This document shows, piece by piece, positions 28,217 to 37,333 of a stretch of DNA of 64,000 nt (its first letter is position 1; each line of letters starts with the position of its first letter). A model generated the notes under the pieces. The model made no database searches and had not been told where the DNA came from. It saw only the letters and a program-made list of their open reading frames with translations. The translations under genes were made by a program, and so were the position numbers. The stretch is taken from contig NZ_FNVX01000006.1 of the NCBI RefSeq assembly GCF_900104585.1, positions 248,001 to 312,000 of the forward strand, written 5' to 3'. The stretch comes from Bacteroides ihuae (lineage in GTDB: Bacteria > Bacteroidota > Bacteroidia > Bacteroidales > Bacteroidaceae).

Positions 28217-29771
28217 GATCATAGAAATACCGTTAGAGAGGTTTCGTGACGAAGTATTGAAGCTACGCACCGAAAAACAGATGGATTTTCTGGAAAGCCT
28301 CACAGGCATGGACTGGGGAGAAAGTTTAGGAGTTGTCTATCATTTGGAATCAACTATTACTGGAGAGAGGATGGTTATCAAAACATCTACCAACAATAGA
28401 GAAAATCCCGAGTTACCTACTGTTTCGGATATATGGAAAGCGGCAGAATTAAACGAACGTGAAGTATACGACTTCTATGGCATACGCTTCATTAATCATC
28501 CTGACATGCGCCGTCTGTACCTACGCAACGATTGGGTAGGCTATCCAATGCGCAAAGATGACGATCCTATGGATGAACGTAACCCGTTACGAATGAATAA
28601 TGAGGAAACAATTGATTCTACTACCGAGTTAAAGCTCAACTCAGACGGTACCTTGGAAGATCAAGAAAATATTATTTTTGACGATAGAGAGTACGTTATC
28701 AATATCGGCCCTCAGCATCCGGCTACCCATGGAGTTCTCCGCTTTCGCGTATCTCTGGAAGGAGAAACCATAAAGAAGCTAGACGCCAACTGCGGATATA
28801 TACATCGTGGCATAGAGAAGATGTGCGAAAGTCTTACTTACCCGCAAACACTGGCATTAACCGACCGTTTGGACTATCTGGGTGCACATCAAAATCGTCA
28901 TGCATTGTGTATGTGCATTGAAAAGGCAATGGGCATTGAAGTGTCAGAGCGTGTACAATACATTCGTACTATTATGGATGAGTTGCAGCGTATTGACTCT
29001 CACTTATTATTTTACTCTTGCCTCTGCATGGACCTTGGAGCATTAACCGCCTTCTTTTATGGATTCCGTGACAGAGAGAAGATTCTTGATATATTCGAGG
29101 AAACTTGTGGTGGACGCCTCACGATGAATTACAACACAATTGGAGGTGTGCAACAGGATCTTCATCCCAACTTCGTACGTAGGGTGAAAGAATTTATTCC
29201 TTATATGAGGGGAATCATCCACGAATATCATGAAGTCTTTACCGGCAACATCATTGCTCATCAACGCTTGAAAGGGGTTGGAGTGCTAAGCCGTGAAGAT
29301 GCTATTTCTTTTGGAGCTACCGGTGGAACAGGACGTGCTTCTGGCTGGGCGTGCGATGTACGCAAGCGTATCCCTTATGGAGTATATGACAAGGTTGACT
29401 TCAAAGAAATAATCTATACTGAAGGAGATTGTTTTGCCCGCTACATGGTACGTATGGACGAAATCATGGAATCGTTGTACATCATTGAGCAACTCATAGA
29501 TAACATCCCTGAAGGAAGCTATCAGGAAAAAATGAAACCAATCATCAGGGTTCCCGAAGGTTCCTACTATGCTGCCGTAGAAGGTAGCCGTGGAGAGTTT
29601 GGAGTGTTCATAGAAAGCCACGGAGAGAAAAATCCATATCGAGTTCACTTCCGTAGCACAGGGTTGCCGCTTGTTTCTGTAGTTGACACCATCAGCCGTG
29701 GAAGCAAAATAGCCGACCTGATAGCTATTGGAGGAACATTAGACTATGTAGTGCCTGACATCGACAGGTAA
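28209..29771 (+). CDS. nuoCD: Fused complex I subunits C and D
   Basis: A 520-residue fusion. Residues about 1-130 are NuoC (WKAAELNEREVYDFYGIRF, HPDMRRLYL). After a linker, residues about 155-520 are NuoD, which lines the quinone site (NIGPQHPATHGVLRF, HRGIEKMCE, YLGAHQNRHAL, GRASGWACDVRK). The fusion is known in Bacteroidetes and in enterobacteria. The C-terminus has the expected DPVVPDIDR-like ending (DYVVPDIDR). Confidence 0.95.
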   Translation: MNEIIEIPLERFRDEVLKLRTEKQMDFLESLTGMDWGESLGVVYHLESTITGERMVIKTSTNNRENPELPTVSDIWKAAELNEREVYDFYGIRFINHPDMRRLYLRNDWVGYPMRKDDDPMDERNPLRMNNEETIDSTTELKLNSDGTLEDQENIIFDDREYVINIGPQHPATHGVLRFRVSLEGETIKKLDANCGYIHRGIEKMCESLTYPQTLALTDRLDYLGAHQNRHALCMCIEKAMGIEVSERVQYIRTIMDELQRIDSHLLFYSCLCMDLGALTAFFYGFRDREKILDIFEETCGGRLTMNYNTIGGVQQDLHPNFVRRVKEFIPYMRGIIHEYHEVFTGNIIAHQRLKGVGVLSREDAISFGATGGTGRASGWACDVRKRIPYGVYDKVDFKEIIYTEGDCFARYMVRMDEIMESLYIIEQLIDNIPEGSYQEKMKPIIRVPEGSYYAAVEGSRGEFGVFIESHGEKNPYRVHFRSTGLPLVSVVDTISRGSKIADLIAIGGTLDYVVPDIDR

Positions 29772-29809
29772 GATTCTATATGATAAATTGCAAATTATAA
29801 ATCAATCAT

Positions 29810-30886
29810 ATGTTCGATTTTAGTATAGTAACTAACTGGATACACCAAATGCTTACTTCCCTTATGCCGGAAGGATTGGCTGTATTCATAGAGTGTGTAG
29901 TAATAGGTATATGCATCATTCTCATGTATGCCATACTTGCTATTATACTTATTTATATGGAGCGCAAAGTTTGTGCTTTCTTTCAATGTCGCCTTGGCCC
30001 CAATCGTGTAGGAAAATGGGGAAGCATACAGGTTTTTGCCGATGTTATCAAAATGTTAATCAAAGAGATAATCTCTTTGAAGAATTCTGATAAGTTTCTG
30101 TATGAGCTAGCCCCATACATGGTTATCATCTCTTCTATTTTAGCATTTTCGTGCATTCCTATTAATAAAGGGATGGGAGTTTTAGATTTTAATGTAGGCG
30201 TGTTCTTTCTGCTTGCTGCATCATCCATTGGCGTGGTAGGTATTTTGCTTGCAGGTTGGGGAAGTAACAATAAGTTTTCCCTTATCGGAGCCATGCGAAG
30301 CGGAGCACAAATCATTAGTTATGAACTGTCTGTGGGATTATCCATCCTGACGATGGTTGTACTCATGGGCACCATGCAATTCTCTGAGATCGTAGAAGGA
30401 CAAGCTGATGGCTGGTTCATCTTCAAAGGTCACATTCCTGCACTGATTGCTTTCATCATCTACCTCATTGCCGGAAATGCGGAAACAAACCGTGGCCCAT
30501 TCGACCTTCCTGAAGCAGAGAGTGAACTAACAGCTGGGTACCATACAGAATATAGCGGTATGCATTTCGGCTTCTTTTACTTGGCTGAATATCTGAATAT
30601 GTTCATTGTAGCATCTGTAGCAGCAACCATCTTCCTTGGAGGTTGGATGCCGTTTCACGTAGTAGGATTAGATGGATTTAACGCCGTTATGGATTACATA
30701 CCGGGCTTCATTTGGTTCTTTGCAAAAGCATTCTTCGTGGTATTCCTGCTTATGTGGATCAAGTGGACTTTTCCTCGTTTGCGTATTGACCAAATACTAA
30801 AGCTCGAATGGAAATACTTAGTGCCAATTAGCATGGTAAACCTTGTAATCATGGTATTAATAGTAGTCTTCGGGCTGCACTTTTAA
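29810..30886 (+). CDS. nuoH: Complex I subunit H
   Basis: A 358-residue membrane subunit that contributes to the quinone chamber. Motifs seen: [22 protein letters not shown], and [26 protein letters not shown], the highly conserved acidic loop. About eight membrane helices. The nuoI frame starts directly after its stop codon. Confidence 0.95.
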   Translation: MFDFSIVTNWIHQMLTSLMPEGLAVFIECVVIGICIILMYAILAIILIYMERKVCAFFQCRLGPNRVGKWGSIQVFADVIKMLIKEIISLKNSDKFLYELAPYMVIISSILAFSCIPINKGMGVLDFNVGVFFLLAASSIGVVGILLAGWGSNNKFSLIGAMRSGAQIISYELSVGLSILTMVVLMGTMQFSEIVEGQADGWFIFKGHIPALIAFIIYLIAGNAETNRGPFDLPEAESELTAGYHTEYSGMHFGFFYLAEYLNMFIVASVAATIFLGGWMPFHVVGLDGFNAVMDYIPGFIWFFAKAFFVVFLLMWIKWTFPRLRIDQILKLEWKYLVPISMVNLVIMVLIVVFGLHF

Positions 30887-30901
30887 ATGGAGGAAAGAAG
30901 A

Positions 30902-31372
30902 ATGAAAAACGAAAATAGTTATTTTGGCGGTCTTCTAAACGGCATAGGATCCCTATTGATCGGTATGAAAACTACCATTACAGTGTTCTTTCGTGCAAAG
31001 GTTACTGAGCAGTATCCCGAAAATCGCGCCGAATTAAAGATGTTCGACCGCTTCCGTGGTGAACTCGTTATGCCTCATAATGAAAACAATGAGCACCGAT
31101 GCGTATCTTGCGGACTTTGTCAAACGGCCTGTCCAAATGACACGATCGAAATAGTAAGTGAAACTATTGAAACGGCGGAGGGGAAAAAGAAAAAGATACT
31201 TAAAACGTACAAGTACGACTTAGGTTCATGCATCTTCTGCCAACTCTGCGTAAATGCCTGCCCACACGATGCCATCACCTTCGACCAAACTTTTGAGCAC
31301 GCTGTATTCAATCGTGATAAGCTAATACATACATTGAATCATGAAGGTAGTAAAGTAATAGAAAAGAAATAA
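30902..31372 (+). CDS. nuoI: Complex I subunit I (two 4Fe-4S clusters)
   Basis: A 156-residue ferredoxin-like subunit that passes electrons to NuoB. Two Cys motifs bind clusters N6a and N6b: CVSCGLCQTACPNDTI and CIFCQLCVNACPHDAI. I start it at 30902 because GGAGGAAAG stands just before that ATG as a ribosome-binding site; an in-frame ATG 15 bp upstream contains this site. Confidence 0.94.
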   Translation: MKNENSYFGGLLNGIGSLLIGMKTTITVFFRAKVTEQYPENRAELKMFDRFRGELVMPHNENNEHRCVSCGLCQTACPNDTIEIVSETIETAEGKKKKILKTYKYDLGSCIFCQLCVNACPHDAITFDQTFEHAVFNRDKLIHTLNHEGSKVIEKK

Positions 31373-31375
31373 ATT

Positions 31376-31888
31376 ATGGAATTCAGTTTTGAAACAATAA
31401 TATTCTACGCACTAGCAATATTTATCTCCGTATTTTCGGTGATGACGGTATGTACTCGTCACATCGTGCGTTCGGCAACTTATCTGCTCTTTGTGTTATT
31501 TGGAACCGCAGGCATTTATTTTCTGCTTGGATATACCTTCTTAGGATCTGTACAAATTATGGTTTATGCCGGAGGTATTATCGTTCTCTACGTATTCTCC
31601 ATTTTGCTCACCAGTGGAGATGGAGATCGCACCGAAAAGTTGAAACGCAGTAAACTCATCGCAGGTTTAGGTGCAACAATTGGCGGTGCGGCTATAGTCA
31701 TGTTTATCACACTTACCCATAAATTTGTGATTACCACAGATCCCGAACCGGTGGAAACAAGTATAAAAACCATTGGCCATGCTCTTCTGGGTAGTGATAA
31801 ATACGGATATGTACTACCCTTTGAAGCTGTCAGTATACTATTACTGGCATGTATTGTAGGCGGATTATTAATTGCACGTAAACGATAA
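31376..31888 (+). CDS. nuoJ: Complex I subunit J
   Basis: A 170-residue membrane subunit with five helices. The conserved segment FLGSVQIMVYAGGIIVLYVF contains the family's pi-bulge helix region. It lies 3 bp after nuoI and 4 bp before nuoK. Confidence 0.93.
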   Translation: MEFSFETIIFYALAIFISVFSVMTVCTRHIVRSATYLLFVLFGTAGIYFLLGYTFLGSVQIMVYAGGIIVLYVFSILLTSGDGDRTEKLKRSKLIAGLGATIGGAAIVMFITLTHKFVITTDPEPVETSIKTIGHALLGSDKYGYVLPFEAVSILLLACIVGGLLIARKR

Positions 31889-31892
31889 GATT

Positions 31893-32204
31893 ATGACAAT
31901 ACACATGGAATATTACCTGATAGTATCAGCTATCATGTTCTTTGCAGGAATTTACGGGTTCTTTACCCGTCGCAATACACTTGCTATTTTGATCTCTATA
32001 GAGCTAATTCTGAATGCTACGGACATCAACTTTGCCGTATTCAACCGTTTTTTGTTTCCGACCGGCTTAGAAGGGCATTTTTTTGCTTTGTTCTCTATTG
32101 CCATATCTGCAGCAGAAACAGCGGTAGCTATTGCTATTATGATCAATATCTACCGTAATATACGCAACATACAAGTGAAGAACTTGAATGAAATGAAATG
32201 GTAA
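31893..32204 (+). CDS. nuoK: Complex I subunit K
   Basis: A 103-residue antiporter-like membrane subunit with three helices. Conserved Glu residues lie in membrane segments (ISIELILNATDINFAVF and AISAAETAVAIAIM), which take part in proton pumping. The ATG at 31893 gives the usual length; a TTG 21 bp upstream is rejected, and an ATG at 31905 is also possible. Confidence 0.93.
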   Translation: MTIHMEYYLIVSAIMFFAGIYGFFTRRNTLAILISIELILNATDINFAVFNRFLFPTGLEGHFFALFSIAISAAETAVAIAIMINIYRNIRNIQVKNLNEMKW

Positions 32205-32229
32205 TCTATAACAGAATAAACTCATAACA

Positions 32230-34125
32230 ATGGATTTTACAATATTAATACTCATACTTCCGATGCTCTCGTTCCTGATATTAGGGATCGGAGGTAAATG
32301 GTTTAAACCGGTATACGCCGGCAGACTAGGCACCCTTTTTCTGAGCTTAGTCACTCTGCTAAGTTATCTTACCGCGTGGCTCTATTTTACAGCTCCACGT
32401 ACGGCCGAAGGAATATATGCTACCTTAGTGCCATATAATTTCACTTGGCTTCCTTTTACTGAAACATTGCATTTCGATTTGGGAATCATGTTAGATCCCA
32501 TCTCAGTAATGATGTTGGTGGTAATTTCTACCGTCTCATTGATGGTACATATTTACTCTTTCAGCTACATGAAAGGTGAAAAAGGTTTTCAACGCTACTA
32601 CGCCTTTTTGTCGTTGTTCACGATGTCCATGCTTGGCTTGGTCGTAGCAACAAATATTTTTCAAATGTATCTATTTTGGGAGTTGGTGGGTGTAAGTTCT
32701 TACTTACTTATCGGATTCTACTACACTAAACCATCCGCGGTTTCAGCAAGTAAAAAAGCATTTATCGTTACCCGCTTTGCCGACCTGGGCTTCCTCATCG
32801 GAATCCTCCTATACGGATATTATGGCGGAACGTTTAGCTTCACTCCTGATACGATGTCACTTGCAACTGGTGGTGCAGCAATGTTACCATTGGCGCTAGG
32901 GCTGATGTTTGTGGGAGGTGCTGGTAAAAGTGCCATGTTCCCTCTACACATTTGGTTACCCGATGCAATGGAAGGCCCAACTCCGGTCAGTGCATTAATC
33001 CATGCCGCAACCATGGTTGTTGCCGGTGTTTACCTTGTAGCACGCATGTTCCCTTTATACATAACATACGCTCCTGATGTACTTCACGTAATTGGTTGGG
33101 TAGGTGCATTTACGGCCTTCTTTGCGGCAAGCATAGCTTGTGTGCAAACAGATATTAAGCGCGTACTTGCTTTTTCTACCATCTCACAAATCGGTTTCAT
33201 GATTGTTGCTCTGGGTGTATGTACCAGCATGAACCCACACGAAGGCGGATTAGGTTACATGGCTTCCATGTTCCACCTCTTCACTCATGCCATGTTTAAA
33301 GCATTACTCTTCCTAGGTGCAGGTAGCATCATTCATGCTGTGCACAGCAATGAAATGAGTGCGATGGGCGGATTGAGAAAATACATGCCTATTACACATA
33401 TCACTTTCCTCATTGCTTGTCTTGCTATATCAGGTATCCCTCCTTTCTCGGGATTTTTCTCGAAAGATGAAATACTTGCTGCCTGCTTTGAATATAGTTC
33501 GATAATGGGTTGGGTAATGACAATCATTGCTGCCATGACAGCCTTTTACATGTTCCGCCTATATTTCGGCATCTTCTGGGGAAAAGAAAACAAAGAATTG
33601 CATGCAGCGCACACACCGCACGAAAGTCCTTTAGCTATGACCTTCCCGCTGATGTTTCTAGCCGCCATTACTTGTGTGGCCGGATTTATTCCATTCGGAA
33701 CGCTTGTAAGCAGTAACGGGGAAGCCTATCACATTCATTTAGATGTTACGGTAGCTGCCACCAGCGTAGTGATAGCCATCCTCTCCATATCATTAGCTAC
33801 TTGGATCTATGTGCGCCCGGCACAACCTGTAGCCGACATGTTGGGTAAACGCTTTGCTCGCCTGCATAGCGCAGCTTCTCACCGTTTTTATATTGACGAA
33901 GTATACCAGTTCGTTACCCATAAGATTATTTTCGGTTGCATCTCTACTCCTATCGCATGGTTCGACCGTCATGTTGTTGATGGTTTCTTCAACTTCCTTG
34001 CTTGGGGTACACATGCTACGAGCGATGAGATACGCGATCTGCAAAGCGGTCAAGTGCAACAATATGCATTTGTGTTCCTGCTTGGTACGCTAGCGCTGAT
34101 TGTAACCCTATTATTGACATTCTAA
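32230..34125 (+). CDS. nuoL: Complex I subunit L
   Basis: A 631-residue antiporter-like proton-pumping subunit, the distal end of the membrane arm. Motifs: MYLFWELVGVSSYLLIGFYY, LPDAMEGPTPVSALIHAATM (the conserved core of the Mrp-type family) and the Lys-containing AFSTISQIGFMIVALG. The C-terminal lateral-helix region is present, so it appears full length. Confidence 0.95.
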   Translation: MDFTILILILPMLSFLILGIGGKWFKPVYAGRLGTLFLSLVTLLSYLTAWLYFTAPRTAEGIYATLVPYNFTWLPFTETLHFDLGIMLDPISVMMLVVISTVSLMVHIYSFSYMKGEKGFQRYYAFLSLFTMSMLGLVVATNIFQMYLFWELVGVSSYLLIGFYYTKPSAVSASKKAFIVTRFADLGFLIGILLYGYYGGTFSFTPDTMSLATGGAAMLPLALGLMFVGGAGKSAMFPLHIWLPDAMEGPTPVSALIHAATMVVAGVYLVARMFPLYITYAPDVLHVIGWVGAFTAFFAASIACVQTDIKRVLAFSTISQIGFMIVALGVCTSMNPHEGGLGYMASMFHLFTHAMFKALLFLGAGSIIHAVHSNEMSAMGGLRKYMPITHITFLIACLAISGIPPFSGFFSKDEILAACFEYSSIMGWVMTIIAAMTAFYMFRLYFGIFWGKENKELHAAHTPHESPLAMTFPLMFLAAITCVAGFIPFGTLVSSNGEAYHIHLDVTVAATSVVIAILSISLATWIYVRPAQPVADMLGKRFARLHSAASHRFYIDEVYQFVTHKIIFGCISTPIAWFDRHVVDGFFNFLAWGTHATSDEIRDLQSGQVQQYAFVFLLGTLALIVTLLLTF

Positions 34126-34138
34126 AGTATTAAATGAT

Positions 34139-35623
34139 ATGAACTTCTTATCTTTATTCGTACTAGTCCCTCTGCTTATGCTCGCCGGACTTTGGATGTC
34201 GAAAGGCATTAAAGCTATCAGAGGCGTGATGGTTACAGGTAGTACGGTATTACTAGGTTTGGCTATTGCCATTACCTGCATGTATCTCAATGAACGTGGA
34301 GCCGGCAACACTGCCGAGATGTTGTTTCGTGCCGATACAATGTGGTATGCTCCGCTCCATATAGCTTACTCTGTTGGAGTCGATGGAATTTCGGTAGCCA
34401 TGTTGCTACTAAGTGCCATCATCGTATTTACAGGAACATTTGCTTCATGGCAGATGAAACTCCAGACTAAAGAATACTTTCTTTGGTTTACTCTACTCAG
34501 CATGGGTGTTTTCGGATTCTTTATCTGTATTGACTTGTTCACCATGTTCATGTTCTACGAAATAGCACTTATACCGATGTACCTACTCATTGGAGTATGG
34601 GGCAGCGGACGCAAAGAATATGCAGCCATGAAGCTAACACTGATGCTTATGGGTGGTTCAGCTTTTCTGTTGATCGGCATTTTGGGTATCTACTTCGGTA
34701 GCGGTGCCACAACAATGAACCTTTTAGAAATCGCCAAACTGCACAACATACCATTTGCGCAACAATGTATCTGGTTTCCACTTACCTTCTTAGGTTTTGG
34801 AGTGTTGGGTGCCTTGTTCCCATTCCATACATGGAGTCCCGACGGTCATGCTTCAGCGCCAACAGCTGTATCTATGCTTCACGCCGGTGTATTGATGAAG
34901 CTTGGTGGATACGGATGTTTCCGCATAGCCATGTATCTGATGCCCGATGCTGCTAAAGAACTAAGCTGGATATTCCTGATCTTAACCGGAATCAGCGTCG
35001 TGTACGGCGCCTTTAGTGCTTGTGTGCAGACAGACTTGAAATATATCAATGCCTATTCATCTGTAAGTCACTGTGGCTTAGTGTTATTCGCCATTCTGAT
35101 GATGAATCAAACAGCCTCTACAGGTGCTGTACTTCAGATGCTTAGTCACGGATTGATGACAGCCCTCTTCTTCGCCCTCATCGGTATGATTTACGGGCGA
35201 ACGCATACTCGCGATGTTCGGGAACTTGGAGGATTAATGAAGATCATGCCTTTCTTAAGCGTATGCTACGTCATCGCCGGTTTGGCCAATCTAGGTTTAC
35301 CCGGCCTCAGCGGTTTTGTTGCCGAAATGACTATCTTTGTTGGTTCCTTCCAAAACTTCGATGCATTCCACCGCACAATGACTATTCTGGCCACCACCTC
35401 TATTGTTATCACAGCAGTCTACATTCTGCGTTTGGTAGGTAAAATTCTCTACGGTAATCCGGTAAACGAAGAACATCTGAAACTGACCGATGCAACTTGG
35501 GACGAACGCTTTGCCGTAATCTGCCTCATTGTCTGTGTAGCCGGATTAGGAATAGCACCTTTTTGGATCAGTCACATGATCGGTGATAGCGTATTGCCGG
35601 TTGTTTCACAATTAATACGATAA
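34139..35623 (+). CDS. nuoM: Complex I subunit M
   Basis: A 494-residue antiporter-like proton-pumping subunit. Conserved blocks: FMFYEIALIPMYLLIGVWG with the membrane Glu, PFHTWSPDGHASAPTAVSM, AYSSVSHCGLVLFAI. About 14 helices, 13 bp after nuoL. Confidence 0.95.
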   Translation: MNFLSLFVLVPLLMLAGLWMSKGIKAIRGVMVTGSTVLLGLAIAITCMYLNERGAGNTAEMLFRADTMWYAPLHIAYSVGVDGISVAMLLLSAIIVFTGTFASWQMKLQTKEYFLWFTLLSMGVFGFFICIDLFTMFMFYEIALIPMYLLIGVWGSGRKEYAAMKLTLMLMGGSAFLLIGILGIYFGSGATTMNLLEIAKLHNIPFAQQCIWFPLTFLGFGVLGALFPFHTWSPDGHASAPTAVSMLHAGVLMKLGGYGCFRIAMYLMPDAAKELSWIFLILTGISVVYGAFSACVQTDLKYINAYSSVSHCGLVLFAILMMNQTASTGAVLQMLSHGLMTALFFALIGMIYGRTHTRDVRELGGLMKIMPFLSVCYVIAGLANLGLPGLSGFVAEMTIFVGSFQNFDAFHRTMTILATTSIVITAVYILRLVGKILYGNPVNEEHLKLTDATWDERFAVICLIVCVAGLGIAPFWISHMIGDSVLPVVSQLIR

Positions 35624-35652
35624 TAGTAATCGTCTAATCATAAAACAACAAT

Positions 35653-37092
35653 ATGGATTACTCACAATTCTTATATATGAAAGAAGAGCTATCGCTCATA
35701 GCAGTCATCGTCATCATCTTTGTGGCCGACCTGTTTGTGAGTCCTGATGCTCATAGAAAAGACGGTAAAGTGCATTTGAACACTCTTTTACCTGTCGCGT
35801 TAATGGCCATACATACCCTCATTAATCTCGTACCCGGTACGGCAGTCGATGCTTTTGGAGGCATGTATCATTATGTACCAATGATGACCATTATTAAAGC
35901 AGTACTCAACGTAGGTACGATCATTGTATTTTTGTTAGCTCACGAATGGTTGGCACGCGAAGACACCTTCATCAAGCAAGGCGAATTCTATGTACTTACA
36001 CTGAGCACCTTACTCGGTATGTATTTCATGATTTCAGCCGGACATTTCCTAATGTTCTTTATCGGACTCGAAACAGCGTCTGTCCCAATGGCCGCATTGG
36101 TTGCTTTCGATAAATACCGTCACCATTCTGCCGAAGCAGGAGCTAAATACATTCTGACGGCACTTTTCTCGAGCGGGCTGTTGCTCTATGGCCTCTCACT
36201 AATCTACGGCACAGTAGGTACACTTTATTTTGAAGATATACCTGCAGGCATCACCGGTAATCCAATGCAGATTATGGCATTTGTCTTTTTCTTTGTCGGC
36301 ATGGGCTTTAAGATTTCACTCGTACCCTTCCATCTATGGACAGCCGATGTATATCAGGGAGCACCAACAGCTGTAACCAGTTTCTTAAGCGTGATCTCTA
36401 AAGGATCGGCTGCTTTCGTGCTGATGGCTGTTCTTATCAAAGTGTTTGCACCGATGGTAGCACAATGGCAAGAAGTGTTGTATTGGGTCATCATTGCTTC
36501 CATCACCATAGCCAACCTCTTCGCCATTCGTCAGCAAAACCTGAAACGGTTCATGGCTTTCTCAGCCATCTCTCAGGCAGGCTACATCATGCTTGGAGTC
36601 ATTGGCGGCAGCGCACAAGGAATGACTGCACTGGTCTACTACGTATTAGTCTATATGGTAGCTAATTTGGGTGTATTCACCGTCATAGCCATTGTAGAGC
36701 AACGGAGTGGTAAGATAGAGATGGACGACTATAACGGTCTATACCTCACCAATCCTAAGTTAGCTTTCCTGATGACTCTTGCATTATTCTCACTGGCAGG
36801 TATTCCGCCATTCGCCGGATTCTTCAGCAAGTTCTTCATCTTCATGGCAGCTTTTCAATCAGGTTTTCATCTATTGGTATTCATCGCTTTGGTCAACACG
36901 GTTATCTCACTCTATTACTACTTGTTGATCGTCAAGGCTATGTATATTAACAAGAACGAAACGCCTATTGCCCCATTCAAGAGCGATGTTTATAGCAAAG
37001 CAGGGATGATTCTTTGTTTGGCAGGTATCATTGCTATCGGTATTGCAAGCATCATATACGAAACAATAGACAAATTCAGTTTCGGCATGTAG
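35653..37092 (+). CDS. nuoN: Complex I subunit N
   Basis: A 479-residue antiporter-like subunit and last gene of the operon. Conserved blocks: [39 protein letters not shown] and [19 protein letters not shown] 20-bp-stem terminator follows 29 bp later. No nuoE, nuoF or nuoG is present before or after, so the complex lacks the NADH-binding module. Confidence 0.95.
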   Translation: MDYSQFLYMKEELSLIAVIVIIFVADLFVSPDAHRKDGKVHLNTLLPVALMAIHTLINLVPGTAVDAFGGMYHYVPMMTIIKAVLNVGTIIVFLLAHEWLAREDTFIKQGEFYVLTLSTLLGMYFMISAGHFLMFFIGLETASVPMAALVAFDKYRHHSAEAGAKYILTALFSSGLLLYGLSLIYGTVGTLYFEDIPAGITGNPMQIMAFVFFFVGMGFKISLVPFHLWTADVYQGAPTAVTSFLSVISKGSAAFVLMAVLIKVFAPMVAQWQEVLYWVIIASITIANLFAIRQQNLKRFMAFSAISQAGYIMLGVIGGSAQGMTALVYYVLVYMVANLGVFTVIAIVEQRSGKIEMDDYNGLYLTNPKLAFLMTLALFSLAGIPPFAGFFSKFFIFMAAFQSGFHLLVFIALVNTVISLYYYLLIVKAMYINKNETPIAPFKSDVYSKAGMILCLAGIIAIGIASIIYETIDKFSFGM

Positions 37093-37121
37093 TCAGAGAG
37101 CCCATTAAAAGATTAAATATC

Positions 37122-37173
37122 AAAAAGAGAGCACTCTCCATTTACGTAATAGTATGGAGAGTGCTCTCTTTTT
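37122..37173 (+). terminator. Terminator of the nuo operon
   Basis: A perfect 20-bp stem (arms 37122-37141 and 37154-37173) whose downstream arm ends in TTTTT. It can work in both directions. Confidence 0.85.
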
Positions 37174-37333
37174 GGTATGACACAAGCCGAATGCAACAAA
37201 TTAATACGCAATCAAACACATTCTATTTCAACTTAGAAAGCGAAAGAAAGAAAAGAGAAAAAGAAAATTCCTATCTTTGAGAGTGATCAATAATCTAATG
37301 AAATGAAAAACTAACTCCTCTTTTATTAAAACC

